Shown: one piece after another, positions 9,001 through 18,690 of the stretch
How positions within the stretch are numbered: position 1 is the stretch's first letter
How the letters are laid out: every line of letters begins with the position of its first letter
From: Actinoplanes palleronii
GTDB taxonomy: Bacteria; Actinomycetota; Actinomycetes; Mycobacteriales; Micromonosporaceae
Assembly: GCF_016862315.1 (NCBI RefSeq)
Contig: NZ_BOMS01000009.1
Span: forward strand, 124,001 to 188,000
Length of the DNA: 64,000 nucleotides
Direction: 5' to 3'
The notes under the pieces: generated by a model
Database searches by the model: none
Told to the model about the DNA's origin: nothing
Seen by the model: the letters and a program-made list of their open reading frames with translations, nothing else
Translations under genes and position numbers: made by a program

Positions 9001-12000
9001 CGGCCCATCACGTCGTACTCGGACGTCGCGGTCACGCCGCCCGGCGAGTCCAGGCGGACAGCCCGGCCCCCCGCGTCGTAGGACATCGTGAAGGTGCGGT
9101 CGGCCGCCGCCGGCGTGCTCGCGGTGGGCGGTTCGATCTGCGACTCCGGCAGACCCCACGAGTTGTACGTGGTGACGAACCGGCTGCCCCGCCCGTCGGT
9201 GAACCGCGTCTGCTGCCCGCCCACGTCGTAGCCGAACGTCGACACGAGCGCGTCCGCGGAGCTGATCGGCTCGCGCTGGGAGATGAGCTGCCCGGCCTCG
9301 TCGTACTCGAACGTGGTCTCGTGCTTGCTGCCGGGCAGATCGGTGTTCGCGGCGACGGCGGGGTTGTACGCGTTGCTCGCCGCGAGCGTGTTGCCGACGA
9401 TGTCGTACCGCTGCGACTGGGTGCTGACCAGCTCGCCGGTGCCCGCCGCGTAGTCCGACGTGCCGACGGTCCGGCCCAGCAGGTCGTACGCGACGGTGGT
9501 GTAGCTGCCGTCCGGCGCGGTCGACTTCACCGGCCGGCCGAGGCCGTCGTACCGCACCTTGGTGGCGTTGCCCGCGGCGTCGGTCACCACGGTCTGCTCA
9601 CCGGCGCTGTTGTACTTGACCGTCGTGACCACCCCGCCGGCCGACTTCACGCTGGTCGGCCACGGGCTGTTGTCGTACGTGTAGCTCGTGGTGTATCCGG
9701 TGCCCGCCTGCCGCACCGCCTCCGTGGCGGTGAGGGTCCGGCCCAGGTAGTCGACCGTCGACAGGGCCTGCGCCCCGCTCGGGTCGGTGTGCGCGAGCAG
9801 TTCGCCGTTGTCGTCGTAGGTGTACCGGGTCACGCCCTTGTCCGGCGTGACCACCTTGGTGGTGCGGCCGAGCTGGTCGTAGGTGTAGTCGGTGACGGCG
9901 CCCAGCGGATCCGTGCTGGAGACGACCTGCCCGACGCTGTTGTACCGGACCGCCGTCTTCGCGTAGATCGGCGCGCCACCGGTAGGCGCGACGTAGCCGG
10001 GCGACGTCTGCTCGACCATCTGGCCGAGACCGTCGTACCGGTTGGTCACGATCTTGCCGTTCGGGTCCTGCTGCTCGGTCACCTCACCGAACGTGTTGTA
10101 CCCGATCCGGGAGATCGCGCGTTCGCGGGCCGCGGCGCCCTCGCCGGTGACCGTGGTGATCGCCGGGCCGGTGGTGGTCACCGCCCGGCCGACCTGGTCG
10201 TTGGCGATGTAGGTGACGACACCCTTGGCGTCGGCCGCCGAGGTGATCGTGCCGTCGCTGTCCAGCTGGTAGGTGCTCCGGCTGACCTGGGCGCCGGCCG
10301 CCGGCAGGGTGCCGGCCTGGAGCTGCCCGATCTCGGTCGCGGAGAGCGCCTTCTGGTACGCCTGCACGTCGTCGATCTGGCCGGAGAAGACCCCGGTCGT
10401 CTCGTTCTGCGCGCCGACGAGCAGGCTGGTCGCCTGGTTGTTGAACTGCTTCGTGGTCGACAGCGCCGCCTTGACCACACCGTTGACGTACAGCTGAGCG
10501 GTGTTGGTGCCGCCGGCCGCGGGGTTCGGCGTGACCGCGACCGCGAGGTGGGTCCAGTCCGCCGTCGCCGACCCGCTGGTGTACGTGCTGGCGCTGCTCG
10601 GCCAGCTCGTCTCGCCGTCGGCCTCGCGCACCGACATGGCCAGCCGCCACGAGTTGGTCTTGTTCTCGTAGTACACCTTCAGCGCGGAGCTGCCGATGTC
10701 ACCGGCGAGCGCCGCCACGTACCGGTCGACGCTCTTGTCATCCAGTTTGACCCAGGCGCTCAGCGTGTACGGCTGCAGCGTGTCCACCGGGGCCGGCCCG
10801 GCGATCGAGCCCGAGGTGCCACCGGCGAAGGTGGCCGCGCCGCCCCGGTCGGTCGACCAGCCGGTGCCGGTCGCCGTACCGATGCTGTTGCCCGCCGTGT
10901 CACCCACGGTCGTGCCGGACTTCTCGTCCAGCTTCCACCGCATCGTCGGGGTGACGTCCGCGGACAGGTAGCTGGTCTGCTGCCGGACCCGGCCGAGCCG
11001 GTCGTACGCGCTGCCGGCCAGGCCGAGCACCGAGGTGCCGTCGCTGAACGACGTGCTCAGCAGCTCGTCCTCGGCCGAGTAGGTGTACGTCGTGGTCCGG
11101 GTGGTGGTGGTCTCGCCGTCCTCGGTCACCTCGAGCGTCGCGCTCGTGTTCCGGCCCGCGGCGTCGTAGGCCCGGGTGGTCTTGGTCCGCCCGTTGTTGG
11201 TGATCTGCGTGGTCAGGTTCCCGGCCACGTCGTACGTGTTGTTCTCCAGCACGTACGACTGCTTGGTGCAGCCCGGCGTCTTGGCCGGGTCACAGCCGTT
11301 GGTCCGGGTCACCGACACCAGCAGGTTGTTGTCGGTGTACTTGTACTCGTTGACGAAGCCCATGCCGTCGGTCTCGGACGCCAGCCGCCCGGCCGGGTCG
11401 TAGGCCAGCTGCCGGACCTTCAGGTCGCGCGCCGCCGTCGGCGCTTCCGGGTCGCCGGTGAAGCCCTTGACCACCGTCGACACCTCGTTGCCGGCGCCGT
11501 CGTAGTTGGTCAGCACCGTCGAGCCGTCCGCGTGGGTCTGCCGGTTCACCTGGCCGAAGCCGTCGTAACCCAGCTTGACCTCGTTGCCGTTCTGATCCCA
11601 CTCGGAGGTCCGCCGGCCGTGCGCGTCGTAGCCGTAGACCACAGTCCGGGGAGCGTCCCCGCCGGTGGCGTCGGACACCGTCTCGGTGGTCATCAGGCCG
11701 TCGACGTCGTAGGACAGCGTCGTCACCGGCGTGTGCACCGCGTTGGTCACCGCGTTCGTCGTCGCGGCGTCGGTCACCGACACGACCCGGTCCAGGCGGT
11801 CGTGGACGTAGGACACCGTCGCACCGACCACCCCGCCGACGACGTCGATCTCCTTGACCGTACGGCCGAGGCCGTCGTACTCGTACCGGGTCGTGGCGCC
11901 GGCCGGGTCGGTCGTCTGGGCGATGTCCCCGTTCGGCAGGTAGAGGATGGTCTGCATCCCGCCGCCCGGCTTGACCACCCGCCACGGCAGGCCGGCCGGC

Positions 12001-15000
12001 ACGGATCCGCCCAGGTAGCCGCCTCGCATCGAGCCGTCGGCGAGCTTCACCCCGTCGGTGTAGCTGATCGTCGTACGGCGGCCCAGCGGATCGGTCTCGC
12101 TGATCCGGTTGCCCTGGTCGTCGTACTCGTACTTGGTCAGATACGTGGCATCGGTGACCGATTTCGATCCGGCGCCACGCATCTCGATGAGCCGGTCGTT
12201 ACGGATGTTCGCCGGCGGACTGACCGTCGTCGCGTCCGGGTAGTACAGCGAGTACGACGTCGAGCAGATGTTCTGCGACCGGTCCTGACACGTCGTCACC
12301 GACACGACGTTGCCGCGCACGTCGTACTCGTTGATCGTCATGTTGCCGTTGCCGTCGGTGACCGTGCGCAGGTTGCCCTTGCCGCTGTAGCCGTACTGCA
12401 GCTCGTTGCCGAGCGCGTCGATCTCCGCGACCTTCCGGCCGTACAGCAGGTCGTTGACCGTGGTGGTCCGGGTCGCCTTGTCCTCGTGGTCCTTCGGCCC
12501 GGTGATCACGTAGTTGATCTGGCCGGAGGGCGCGTTCTTGACCGCGTCGCGCGCCTTGAACTGGTACTGCGCCTGGGAGGCGTCGAGCTCGGAGGCGTAG
12601 AACGCCACCTCGGCGAGGCTGCCCTTGTAGTACGGCGTGGTGTTCGAGTCGAGGTAGTACCAGTTGGCGCCGGTGATCGACCCGTCGATGTAGCCACCGC
12701 CGAGGGTGTACTTCGTCGGCTCGAGGAGCGTCATCTGGGACGGGGCCATCGCCACCGACCCGGTGGTCGACTGCGCTGCCGCGCCGTCGACGTACAACGT
12801 CTGCGCGGTGCCGTTGGTGCTGAGCACCACGTGGTGCCACTTGCCGTCGTTCACCGCGGCCTTGCTCGCCAGCGACGGGATCCAGGTCTGTGCGGCGCTC
12901 TTGTTGCAGGTGTACAGCTGCAGGTCGGTGCCGTTGGTCTTGGAGCTGCCGGGCAGGTCCAGGCACAGGCCCGAGAACGAGTTCAGCAGCCCGCCGCCGG
13001 CCGGCTCCCAGTCCTGTGAACTGTTGCCGTTACAGGTGGAGAGGACGATCTTCGTGCCACTGACCTTGGCGTTCCCGGCCGGGGTCAGGCACTTGCCGAA
13101 GGCCTGCACGGTCGTCAGGTCACCGCCGCCGAACCGGCCCGAGACCAGGGTCCAGTTCTGCGCGGCGGAGCCGTTGCACTCGTAACTCTGCACCACCGTG
13201 CCGTCGGCGGTGCCACTGCTGGTGACGTCGGCACACTTGCCCTTGACCCCGACGGAGTTCAGCGGGGCGGTCGGCGTCACCGAGGGCGACAGCGCACGCA
13301 GCTTGCCGTCCGGGGTGATCCACAGCGACGGGGAGTCGTACCGCAGCGTGCTGGAGGTCTGACTCTTCATACCGAGCAGCACGTCGCTGGTGGTGGTCGT
13401 GTTGAACCACATCGAGACGGAGCTGTTCCCGGCCGGCGCCACCCCGGTCGGCAGGGAGACGTACGAGCTGGTGCCGTTGAACGACGCCGCCTTGCCGAGG
13501 GCTGCGCCGAACGGGCCGTCGACCGAGCCGAGGGTGACCGTGCTGTAGGTGGCGACGCCGCCGTTGACCTCGTTCTTCGCGTCGGTGACGCCGGACTCGG
13601 CCATCCGCCAGTAGTTCGTCGGCGCCCCGCCGAGGACACCGCTCTCGTACACCTTCGTCGAACCGACGATGGCCGGCGTCTCCGGCGTCCAGGTCTCGCC
13701 GTTGCCGTCGATCACCTTGCTCACCCGGCTGGTGGCGGTGTTGTAGGAGATCTCCGCGGTGGCGTTGCCGGAGGGCCGCACCACCGAGGTCAGCAGGCTG
13801 ACCGAGGTCCGGGCCGCGTAGAGGTCGGCGGCCAGCTGACCGTCGACCGCGTTGTCGAACAGCGCCACGTCGGAGACCGACCCGGTGAAGTAGTCGCGGG
13901 TGCCCAGGTTGCTGTAGGTGCTGGGGTGCGACTGGTTCGGCCACGCGCCGCCGAGGAAGCCCTTGCCGACGAACGCCGACGCCGGGGCGATGTCCTGCAC
14001 GGTCACGCCGGTCTCGGCGGCGACCGGCTTGCCGTCGAGGTACAGGTCCTGCCGGTTGCCCGACGCGGACAGCATGACGTGGTGCCAGACGTCGTCGTTC
14101 ACCTTGACCGGTGACGTCACGCCGTTCACCGTGGCGGTGGCCGCCATCGGGGTGTGGATCCGGGACAGGAACAGCTGGTCGACCGGGCGCGTCTTGCCGC
14201 ACGCCCAGATCTGCATGAGCGCGCCGGTCTGCGAGCCGTCACCGACCGAGTCCAGGCACAGCCCGGAGTAGTCGCTGACGATCTGCCCGTCCGCCTGCAC
14301 GTTCCAGTCCTGGCTGCCGGCGGTCGAGGCGCACGTGTTGATGACCAGGTCGGTGCCGTTGGTGCCCTCCTGGTCCTCGGTGTCGACGCACTTGACCACG
14401 CCACCGGTGGTCACCTGCAGCTGCCGGGTCGTGGCCCAGGTGAACACCTGGTTCGCGGTGCCGGCACAGTTGGCGAGCGCCAGCCGGGTCCCGTTCGTGG
14501 AGACGTTGCCCGGCACGGTGAGGCACTGGCCCTGGCCGACCGCGGTCAGCGTGCCCAGCGAGGCGCCGAGCTTCGAGGCCTTGGCGAAGCCGCCCATCAG
14601 CTGGCCGTCCGCGCCGACGTACAGCGTCGGGTTGTAGGCCCGGTTGGTGGTGGCCGCGGTCGAGGCGGCGGCCTCCATCGACTGGCCGTAGAGCACGCCG
14701 TCGCCGCCGGTCTTCGACGCCTTGAACCACATGCTGATCGCCTGGTTCGCGCCGTCGCTGGCCAGGTTCGCCGGGATCTGCAGCTGCGCGGACGTCCCGT
14801 TGAAGCCCGTGGCGGTGGCCGACGAGCCGGCCAGTGGACCGGTCTGGCCCAGCGTCACACCGCTGTAGACGCCGACGTCGGCGCCACCGTTCTCCAGCAT
14901 CGAACTGGCCGCGATCTTGGTGTCGCCGGTCTCGTTCAGCCGCCAGTACGAGTGCGGCCGGGCGTTGACCGTCGCGGTCGGGAACAGCGAGCCGGTGGTG

Positions 15001-17798
15001 TCGTACTTGTAGGTGTTGCACTTCTCCCAGTTGTCCGGCGGGCACACCTTGGTCAGCGCGTCCCCGGTGTACGAGTACCACCAGGTGTTCACCGAGTCCC
15101 AGTCGCCCGGCGTGACCGGGTCGGTGGCGACGTAGGCGACGTGCTTCGGCGCGGTCTCGGTCCAGTACAGGTCCAGGGTCCGGCCGGAGGCCGCGGTGAT
15201 CGTGGCGAGCAGGCCGTCGGTGTAGGTGAACGTCTGCGCGCGCCCGGAGATGTCCTTGATCGACGCGACCGGGTACTCGTCGGACCCGTCCACGAGCTGC
15301 TTGAACTCGTAGGTGGTGCCGTCCTTCTCGGTCAGCCGGTAGGTCCGCTTCCCGTCCGTGGTGACCTCGGTGAAGGTGGCGGCCTGACCGGCCGGCGAGG
15401 AGTAGCTGCCGTTGTTGTTCCGCCCGAACGCCAGCTCCCGGCCGCTCGGGTAGGTCACCACGACGGTGTTGACCCGCTGCGAGCCGTTGATGGTGACCGG
15501 CTTCTCGGTGGCCTTGACGTCGATGATGCTCGACCAGCCGGCGCCGAACGCCTGCCCGGTGCGCGGGTCACCGCTGTTGTACGAGCGGGTGATCTCCAGC
15601 GGCGGGCCGACGGTGTTGACCATGGCGTCCTGGGCCGTGGTCGTGTAGTTGCCGATCACCGGGTCGAAGCCCTGCCCGGAGTTCTGCGACAGCGCGGACG
15701 TGATCGACGGCTGCGGTACCGGTGTCACCAGCAGGTTCTTGATCAAATACTCGTGGTTGTCGGCAAGCCCGTCGCGGACCTGGACCGTCCAGTAGTACGA
15801 CTCGTTCCAGCTGAACGTGCCGGCCGGCACGGTCCAGGACTTCTTGGCCTGCCAGTCCGAGGTGGCGATCTGGGTCTTCTGGTCCTTGTCATAGACGAAG
15901 AAGTTGTACTCCAGCGTCTTGGGCCAGTTGTCCGGGTCGCTGGCGTCGGCGATCAGCTCGGGGGTCAGCGTCGCCGCCGACGCCCCGTACGCCGGGTACT
16001 GCTCGTTGACCTGCGGGTCGGTGTTGTAGTCGTAGGTCAGCTCGAGGCGCGGGTCGGTGTCGTACCCGCCGTAGTTGGCCGAGGTGAACCGCTTGAACGC
16101 CGACGAGTCGGTCTCCGAGGCGGTCAGCGCCAGGCCGAAGTTCGACATGGTGCCGGTCGACCAGCCGTTGAACGTCTGCGTCGGCAGCGCCACCGACCGC
16201 ATCGCGCCCTTGCCCCGGTCCCCGCCGCTGTTGTTGCACGCCGGGGTGTTGTCGCTGATCACCCACTGGGCGATCGGCGACGAGTAGCTCGGCCCGGCGC
16301 TCAGCTTGCCGTCGGCCGCCTCGATGTCGGCGACGGTCCACTTCGTGGTGGCCCGCCGCACGTAGATCGGTTCGTGGTCGGCGCAGTTGTACGACCAGGT
16401 GTGGAACATGAACAGCTTCGCCGACTTGATCTGCGTGCCGACCAGGCCGTTGTCGTCGAACTCGTCGAAGTGCATGAACGAGCGCGACCGGGTGGTGCCG
16501 CTGTCCCAGGTGCCGACCGGCAGGTTGTCGCCGTTGTGCTCGACGGTCGAGGTGCTGTCGTCGGTGAAGATGTCACCGGTGTCGGCCGTCTCGATGGTCG
16601 GGTCGACCCGGACCGGGTACTGCCGCGCCGGGTCGGCGAGCCACGCCTCGTCCGCGGTGACCTTCAGGGCCTGTCCGCCGTCGAGGGTGATCAGGTCGTA
16701 GCGGACCGCGCCGAACTCGGCCGGTGCGCCCGAGTGCGGGTCGACCTTGGAGTCCTGCATGTAGCCCCGCGGGACCCGCATGGCGACCTTGCCGTCCGCG
16801 GCGACCAACTCGAGTGAGCCGTCGCTCCGCTTCTCCGCGGTCACGCCGTCCAGCTTCAGCGGGAAGACCCACTCGTGGCCGGCCGCCGGCGACGCCAGGA
16901 CCAGGGTCTCCTTCAGACCGTCGTTGGTGGTGCGCAGCTCGAGGTCGGTGCCGGGCAGGATCTCGCGGTACGTCGCGGTCGAGCCGTTCAGCACGGCGGG
17001 CACCGCGGCGGCGCCGGCCAGGTCGTAGGCCATCGAGTAGCCGGAGGCCGTGGTCACCGTCGCGAGGGCGTCACCGGCCGACGGCGCGGACGAGGGCGAG
17101 GACGGCGCGGACGAGGCCGAGGGCGTGACGGAGGGCGACGCGGAGGGCGACGACGACGGGGCGATCGACGCACTCGGGGTGCCGTCGGCGCCGGTCGCGC
17201 CGAGCGCGACGTCGATCGAGTTGGCGGCGGTCTCCAGGACGTCGCCGCGCTTGGTCAGCGTGGTGTCGATCGGCTGGTAGGACCCGTCCGCGGCCTTGAA
17301 GTTGACCCGCTCGTCGAAGAGCACCCGGGTGAACGAGCCGTCCTCGTTCTGGAACTCGTCGTAGGTCGCCGTCGACCGTTTCGGCAGCCGCTTGCTGGTG
17401 CGCTTGTCGAAGCTGGTGGCGTCACCCGGCTTCCCCGGGGTGGTGAACTTCTTCTGCGCCGGTTGCCCGGGCTGCGCCGGGTCGGCGATGCCCCTGCCAC
17501 GGCCGGGCGCCGTCCCGGCGCCCCCGTTCACCGTGGTCGTCGCGGTGGACACGTAATGGTCCACCTCACCGGTTGCGCCACCGCGCTCCTGCTTCGGCAA
17601 TCCGGTGACCGCGGCGAGCGCGGGCACCTGCCGGAGGGCGGACAGCAGCCCGGAGAGCGGCCATCCATCTCGTTCCGTGGGCACCACGTCCGGTGGCACA
17701 CCCACCGACAGTCCCAAAGCGAGCGCTGTGACGACAGCGATCCGCCGCCTCATATGTCGAGCCCCGTTCTCAGCTTCTTCCAAGGATCGGCGAAGCAT
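6009..17798 (-). CDS. Secreted Rhs/YD-repeat polymorphic toxin with HINT and DddA-like deaminase tip
   Basis: A giant 3,929-residue polymorphic toxin. Order: signal peptide (MRRRIAVVTALALGLSVG; Met16, codon 17751-17753, may be the true start), Ser/Pro linker near 209-240, DNRLRE-like beta domain near 410-590, DUF6531-like entry to the YD shell near 700-745, and two LamG-like domains with embedded ricin-type lectin repeats (about 950-1370 and 1395-1755). A third LamG-like domain lies near 2285-2490, among long runs of YD repeats. The Rhs core (YDPWGKV ... LSRWYDPETGTFDTRD ... NPMTNTDPSGE) ends near 3350. Then come hydrophobic helices near 3413-3466, a Lys/Pro-rich linker near 3500-3580 and a HINT pretoxin domain near 3614-3780 ending VLVHNNN. 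The tip has His3859-Val-Glu3861 and Cys3895-Ser-Phe-Cys3898, the zinc-deaminase signature in the context of DddA/SCP1.201 toxins. Role: contact or secreted toxin that deaminates cytosine in target nucleic acid. Low GC of the last 450 bases indicates tip exchange. Confidence 0.93.
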   Translation of the reverse strand: MLRRSLEEAENGARHMRRRIAVVTALALGLSVGVPPDVVPTERDGWPLSGLLSALRQVPALAAVTGLPKQERGGATGEVDHYVSTATTTVNGGAGTAPGRGRGIADPAQPGQPAQKKFTTPGKPGDATSFDKRTSKRLPKRSTATYDEFQNEDGSFTRVLFDERVNFKAADGSYQPIDTTLTKRGDVLETAANSIDVALGATGADGTPSASIAPSSSPSASPSVTPSASSAPSSPSSAPSAGDALATVTTASGYSMAYDLAGAAAVPAVLNGSTATYREILPGTDLELRTTNDGLKETLVLASPAAGHEWVFPLKLDGVTAEKRSDGSLELVAADGKVAMRVPRGYMQDSKVDPHSGAPAEFGAVRYDLITLDGGQALKVTADEAWLADPARQYPVRVDPTIETADTGDIFTDDSTSTVEHNGDNLPVGTWDSGTTRSRSFMHFDEFDDNGLVGTQIKSAKLFMFHTWSYNCADHEPIYVRRATTKWTVADIEAADGKLSAGPSYSSPIAQWVISDNTPACNNSGGDRGKGAMRSVALPTQTFNGWSTGTMSNFGLALTASETDSSAFKRFTSANYGGYDTDPRLELTYDYNTDPQVNEQYPAYGASAATLTPELIADASDPDNWPKTLEYNFFVYDKDQKTQIATSDWQAKKSWTVPAGTFSWNESYYWTVQVRDGLADNHEYLIKNLLVTPVPQPSITSALSQNSGQGFDPVIGNYTTTAQDAMVNTVGPPLEITRSYNSGDPRTGQAFGAGWSSIIDVKATEKPVTINGSQRVNTVVVTYPSGRELAFGRNNNGSYSSPAGQAATFTEVTTDGKRTYRLTEKDGTTYEFKQLVDGSDEYPVASIKDISGRAQTFTYTDGLLATITAASGRTLDLYWTETAPKHVAYVATDPVTPGDWDSVNTWWYSYTGDALTKVCPPDNWEKCNTYKYDTTGSLFPTATVNARPHSYWRLNETGDTKIAASSMLENGGADVGVYSGVTLGQTGPLAGSSATATGFNGTSAQLQIPANLASDGANQAISMWFKASKTGGDGVLYGQSMEAAASTAATTNRAYNPTLYVGADGQLMGGFAKASKLGASLGTLTAVGQGQCLTVPGNVSTNGTRLALANCAGTANQVFTWATTRQLQVTTGGVVKCVDTEDQEGTNGTDLVINTCASTAGSQDWNVQADGQIVSDYSGLCLDSVGDGSQTGALMQIWACGKTRPVDQLFLSRIHTPMAATATVNGVTSPVKVNDDVWHHVMLSASGNRQDLYLDGKPVAAETGVTVQDIAPASAFVGKGFLGGAWPNQSHPSTYSNLGTRDYFTGSVSDVALFDNAVDGQLAADLYAARTSVSLLTSVVRPSGNATAEISYNTATSRVSKVIDGNGETWTPETPAIVGSTKVYESGVLGGAPTNYWRMAESGVTDAKNEVNGGVATYSTVTLGSVDGPFGAALGKAASFNGTSSYVSLPTGVAPAGNSSVSMWFNTTTTSDVLLGMKSQTSSTLRYDSPSLWITPDGKLRALSPSVTPTAPLNSVGVKGKCADVTSSGTADGTVVQSYECNGSAAQNWTLVSGRFGGGDLTTVQAFGKCLTPAGNAKVSGTKIVLSTCNGNSSQDWEPAGGGLLNSFSGLCLDLPGSSKTNGTDLQLYTCNKSAAQTWIPSLASKAAVNDGKWHHVVLSTNGTAQTLYVDGAAAQSTTGSVAMAPSQMTLLEPTKYTLGGGYIDGSITGANWYYLDSNTTPYYKGSLAEVAFYASELDASQAQYQFKARDAVKNAPSGQINYVITGPKDHEDKATRTTTVNDLLYGRKVAEIDALGNELQYGYSGKGNLRTVTDGNGNMTINEYDVRGNVVSVTTCQDRSQNICSTSYSLYYPDATTVSPPANIRNDRLIEMRGAGSKSVTDATYLTKYEYDDQGNRISETDPLGRRTTISYTDGVKLADGSMRGGYLGGSVPAGLPWRVVKPGGGMQTILYLPNGDIAQTTDPAGATTRYEYDGLGRTVKEIDVVGGVVGATVSYVHDRLDRVVSVTDAATTNAVTNAVHTPVTTLSYDVDGLMTTETVSDATGGDAPRTVVYGYDAHGRRTSEWDQNGNEVKLGYDGFGQVNRQTHADGSTVLTNYDGAGNEVSTVVKGFTGDPEAPTAARDLKVRQLAYDPAGRLASETDGMGFVNEYKYTDNNLLVSVTRTNGCDPAKTPGCTKQSYVLENNTYDVAGNLTTQITNNGRTKTTRAYDAAGRNTSATLEVTEDGETTTTRTTTYTYSAEDELLSTSFSDGTSVLGLAGSAYDRLGRVRQQTSYLSADVTPTMRWKLDEKSGTTVGDTAGNSIGTATGTGWSTDRGGAATFAGGTSGSIAGPAPVDTLQPYTLSAWVKLDDKSVDRYVAALAGDIGSSALKVYYENKTNSWRLAMSVREADGETSWPSSASTYTSGSATADWTHLAVAVTPNPAAGGTNTAQLYVNGVVKAALSTTKQFNNQATSLLVGAQNETTGVFSGQIDDVQAYQKALSATEIGQLQAGTLPAAGAQVSRSTYQLDSDGTITSAADAKGVVTYIANDQVGRAVTTTGPAITTVTGEGAAARERAISRIGYNTFGEVTEQQDPNGKIVTNRYDGLGQMVEQTSPGYVAPTGGAPIYAKTAVRYNSVGQVVSSTDPLGAVTDYTYDQLGRTTKVVTPDKGVTRYTYDDNGELLAHTDPSGAQALSTVDYLGRTLTATEAVRQAGTGYTTSYTYDNSPWPTSVKSAGGVVTTVKYNSAGEQTVVTDAAGNATKVRYDGLGRPVKSTAPDGSYTTVAYDLLGRTVGTSDYAAGTGELVSTQSQRYDIVGNTLAASNAYNPAVAANTDLPGSKHETTFEYDEAGQLISQREPISSADALVSTFGYDVGGQQTRFTDGRGSRFVTTYNSWGLPESQIEPPTASTPAAADRTFTMSYDAGGRAVRLDSPGGVTATSEYDVMGRLTKSSGTGAQVATKDRTFTYDLVGRVKSFGGAAGANTLEYDDRGLVTSITGVSGNSSYAYNADGSLTTRTDGAGVTTYGYDTAGRPAKVDNSTAGVHMTYAYDALSRVKTIAYGGNTRSFTYNKLKQLESDEVKTSAGASVGKIAYGFDLDGNLTKKTTTGFNGASTNTYKYDWANRLIGYDNGVTPLVYAYDKSGNRIQAGTKTFTYDERNQLVSDSAGTTYTYSPRGTLTSTVANGVETKTVTDAFNQVISQGTKTGGTTTYSYDGLGRLILPNLTYTGLGNDVANDGATAYVRDVGDNLVGVASGTTQRYAWTDIHTDVVGEFEASGTALSGSVSYDPWGKVVASGGMLGKLGYQQEWTDQGTGKVNMLSRWYDPETGTFDTRDAASNSPSPGSGAANRFAYAEGNPMTNTDPSGEGVGGKCGQYDYACEVKKYQAALQVYNLAMEARDRDMKAVGTEIVRQEAEYVRALRESNTNLLDILLQVGIGMLLDMIGYNSVVGCLGGSIMDCVDLALSAVGPIKALKIGRSLYKAADRAFAGYRLWKRIVEGARTVMRRAQDLMNMARKKLGDLMSKVPKKPKPPKKKPKPPAKKKPKPKPKPEKKPAPSKPAKKPKPEKAPKKQDKPKKAKPQQTKQKQKDRAEPKKKSKDKQQEQDDDEGSETAETCPTAPPPQDDDQPHSFDPSTLVVMADGSTRPIAEVNVGDSVLTKDPGSGDVTSRQVTLLHSNRDLDLTDVTVAEKPADSTTRTEVQTEGKGGRSTRGPTESTVLHTTSHHPFWDATTGDWAEAADLVAGTSTLTGPDGELQYVTAVHVFAGAKVMRDLTVADIHTYYVVAGAGPVLVHNNNCLTPDERAHARASENAAYSTRPGNSTSKSGATGGYLWIKGHGTFDLSSDKLHSLIKKNMDEIPAEARPDPDTFFGSHVEVQAATLMRILAKQAGQGAPKLEARLMVSKPGGPCSFCLPNVAGMLPEGSALTVRSQLRQVFSEKLFEN

Positions 17799-17802
17799 GA
17801 GG

Positions 17803-17830
17803 GAAGATCATCGATCTTCACAAGATCCTA
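17803..17830 (-). promoter_or_regulatory. Putative promoter and inverted repeat upstream of the Rhs gene
   Basis: On the minus strand a TAGGAT hexamer (17825-17830) could be the -10. The palindrome GAAGATC-atc-GATCTTC (17803-17819) would cover the transcription start, like a repressor site. No convincing -35 was found. Confidence 0.35.
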
Positions 17831-17904
17831 TTGAACGGGGCGCGCCTGTTTACCCAGCCCTGGCGGGCCTAAACCCGAGTTCACGGCATCCACTGTGCAC
17901 TTGA

Positions 17905-18627
17905 TCACACTTCCGGATCGGGTTTGGCGTGCAGGATTTCGCGGGCCTGCTGGGCCGCACGGACGATGCTCTCGCCGACGAACTCGACGAAGCGGGCGAT
18001 GCCCTCCAGACGCGCGGCGGCCGGGCTGTCCGGGCCCAGCACGCCGACGCCCTGGCGCGCGGTATCGGCGAGCTGCTCGTGCGACTTGGCGCTGGCGATC
18101 ATCGACTGGTACCAGACGTCGTCGTCGACCACGTAGCGCTCGTGCCGGCGCTCGCCGCGCTCCCTGCGGATCAGGCCCTGCGCCTCCAGGAACGCGACCG
18201 CCTTGGACACCGACGCCGGGCTGACCTGCAGCCGCTGCACCAGCTCGGCCGCACTGAGACTGCCCGCGTCCGTGGTGAACAGGCAGGTCAGCACGCGGGC
18301 CATCATCTTCGGCAGGCCCTGCCCCATCAGCAGGGTGGTGAACACCTCCTCGTACGCGAGCACCGCGGCCGGGTCCCGCCCGTTGGCCGGCGCGGGTGTC
18401 TGCGCACCCCGGGGCGCGGTCTGCCGGCGCCGGTGGGCGCGCTGCTCGGTGGCGCGGTGCGCCAGGTCGCCGCGGTACCCGGCAGGGCCGCCGTTGCGCA
18501 TCACCTCGCGGGTGACCGTCGAGGTGGGACGGTCCAGCCGCCGGGCGATCTCCGCGTACGCCAGCCCGTCGGCCAGGCCCAGCGTGATCTGCTGACGTTC
18601 CTGCTGGGTGAGCCGGCCACCGGGCAT
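17905..18627 (-). CDS. GbsR/MarR-like transcriptional regulator with extra N-terminal helix-turn-helix
   Basis: A 240-residue DNA-binding protein. Residues about 1-45 (LTQQERQQITLGLADGLAYAEIARRLDRPTSTVTREV) form a helix-turn-helix of the IS30/HTH_38 kind. A basic linker follows, then a GbsR-like winged helix (residues about 85-165: LPKMMARVLTCLFTTDAGSLSAAELVQRL, VSPASVSKAVAFLE) and a C-terminal helical dimer region. Two different DNA-binding units in one chain is unusual. The start is chosen for AAGGAG 7 bases before the ATG; a Met 11 codons upstream has no such site. It is divergent from the DUF4097 gene, and the spacer has several CAACG/CGTTG inverted repeats, so it probably controls both itself and that gene. 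Confidence 0.85.
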   Translation of the reverse strand: MPGGRLTQQERQQITLGLADGLAYAEIARRLDRPTSTVTREVMRNGGPAGYRGDLAHRATEQRAHRRRQTAPRGAQTPAPANGRDPAAVLAYEEVFTTLLMGQGLPKMMARVLTCLFTTDAGSLSAAELVQRLQVSPASVSKAVAFLEAQGLIRRERGERRHERYVVDDDVWYQSMIASAKSHEQLADTARQGVGVLGPDSPAAARLEGIARFVEFVGESIVRAAQQAREILHAKPDPEV

Positions 18628-18690
18628 GTCGATCTCCTTACGCGCACCTGTCTGACGCACGGCAGCATAGCGTTCATTTTCTACTCAATG

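Noticed and set aside
6681..13019. 2,112-codon open frame on the plus strand opposite the Rhs gene
   Set aside because: It is the antisense shadow of very GC-rich YD repeats, has no start signal and its product is a low-complexity Arg/Gly/Val/Asp mix.
14154..16817. 887-codon open frame opposite the Rhs N-terminal region
   Set aside because: Same shadow effect; no domain and no ribosome site.
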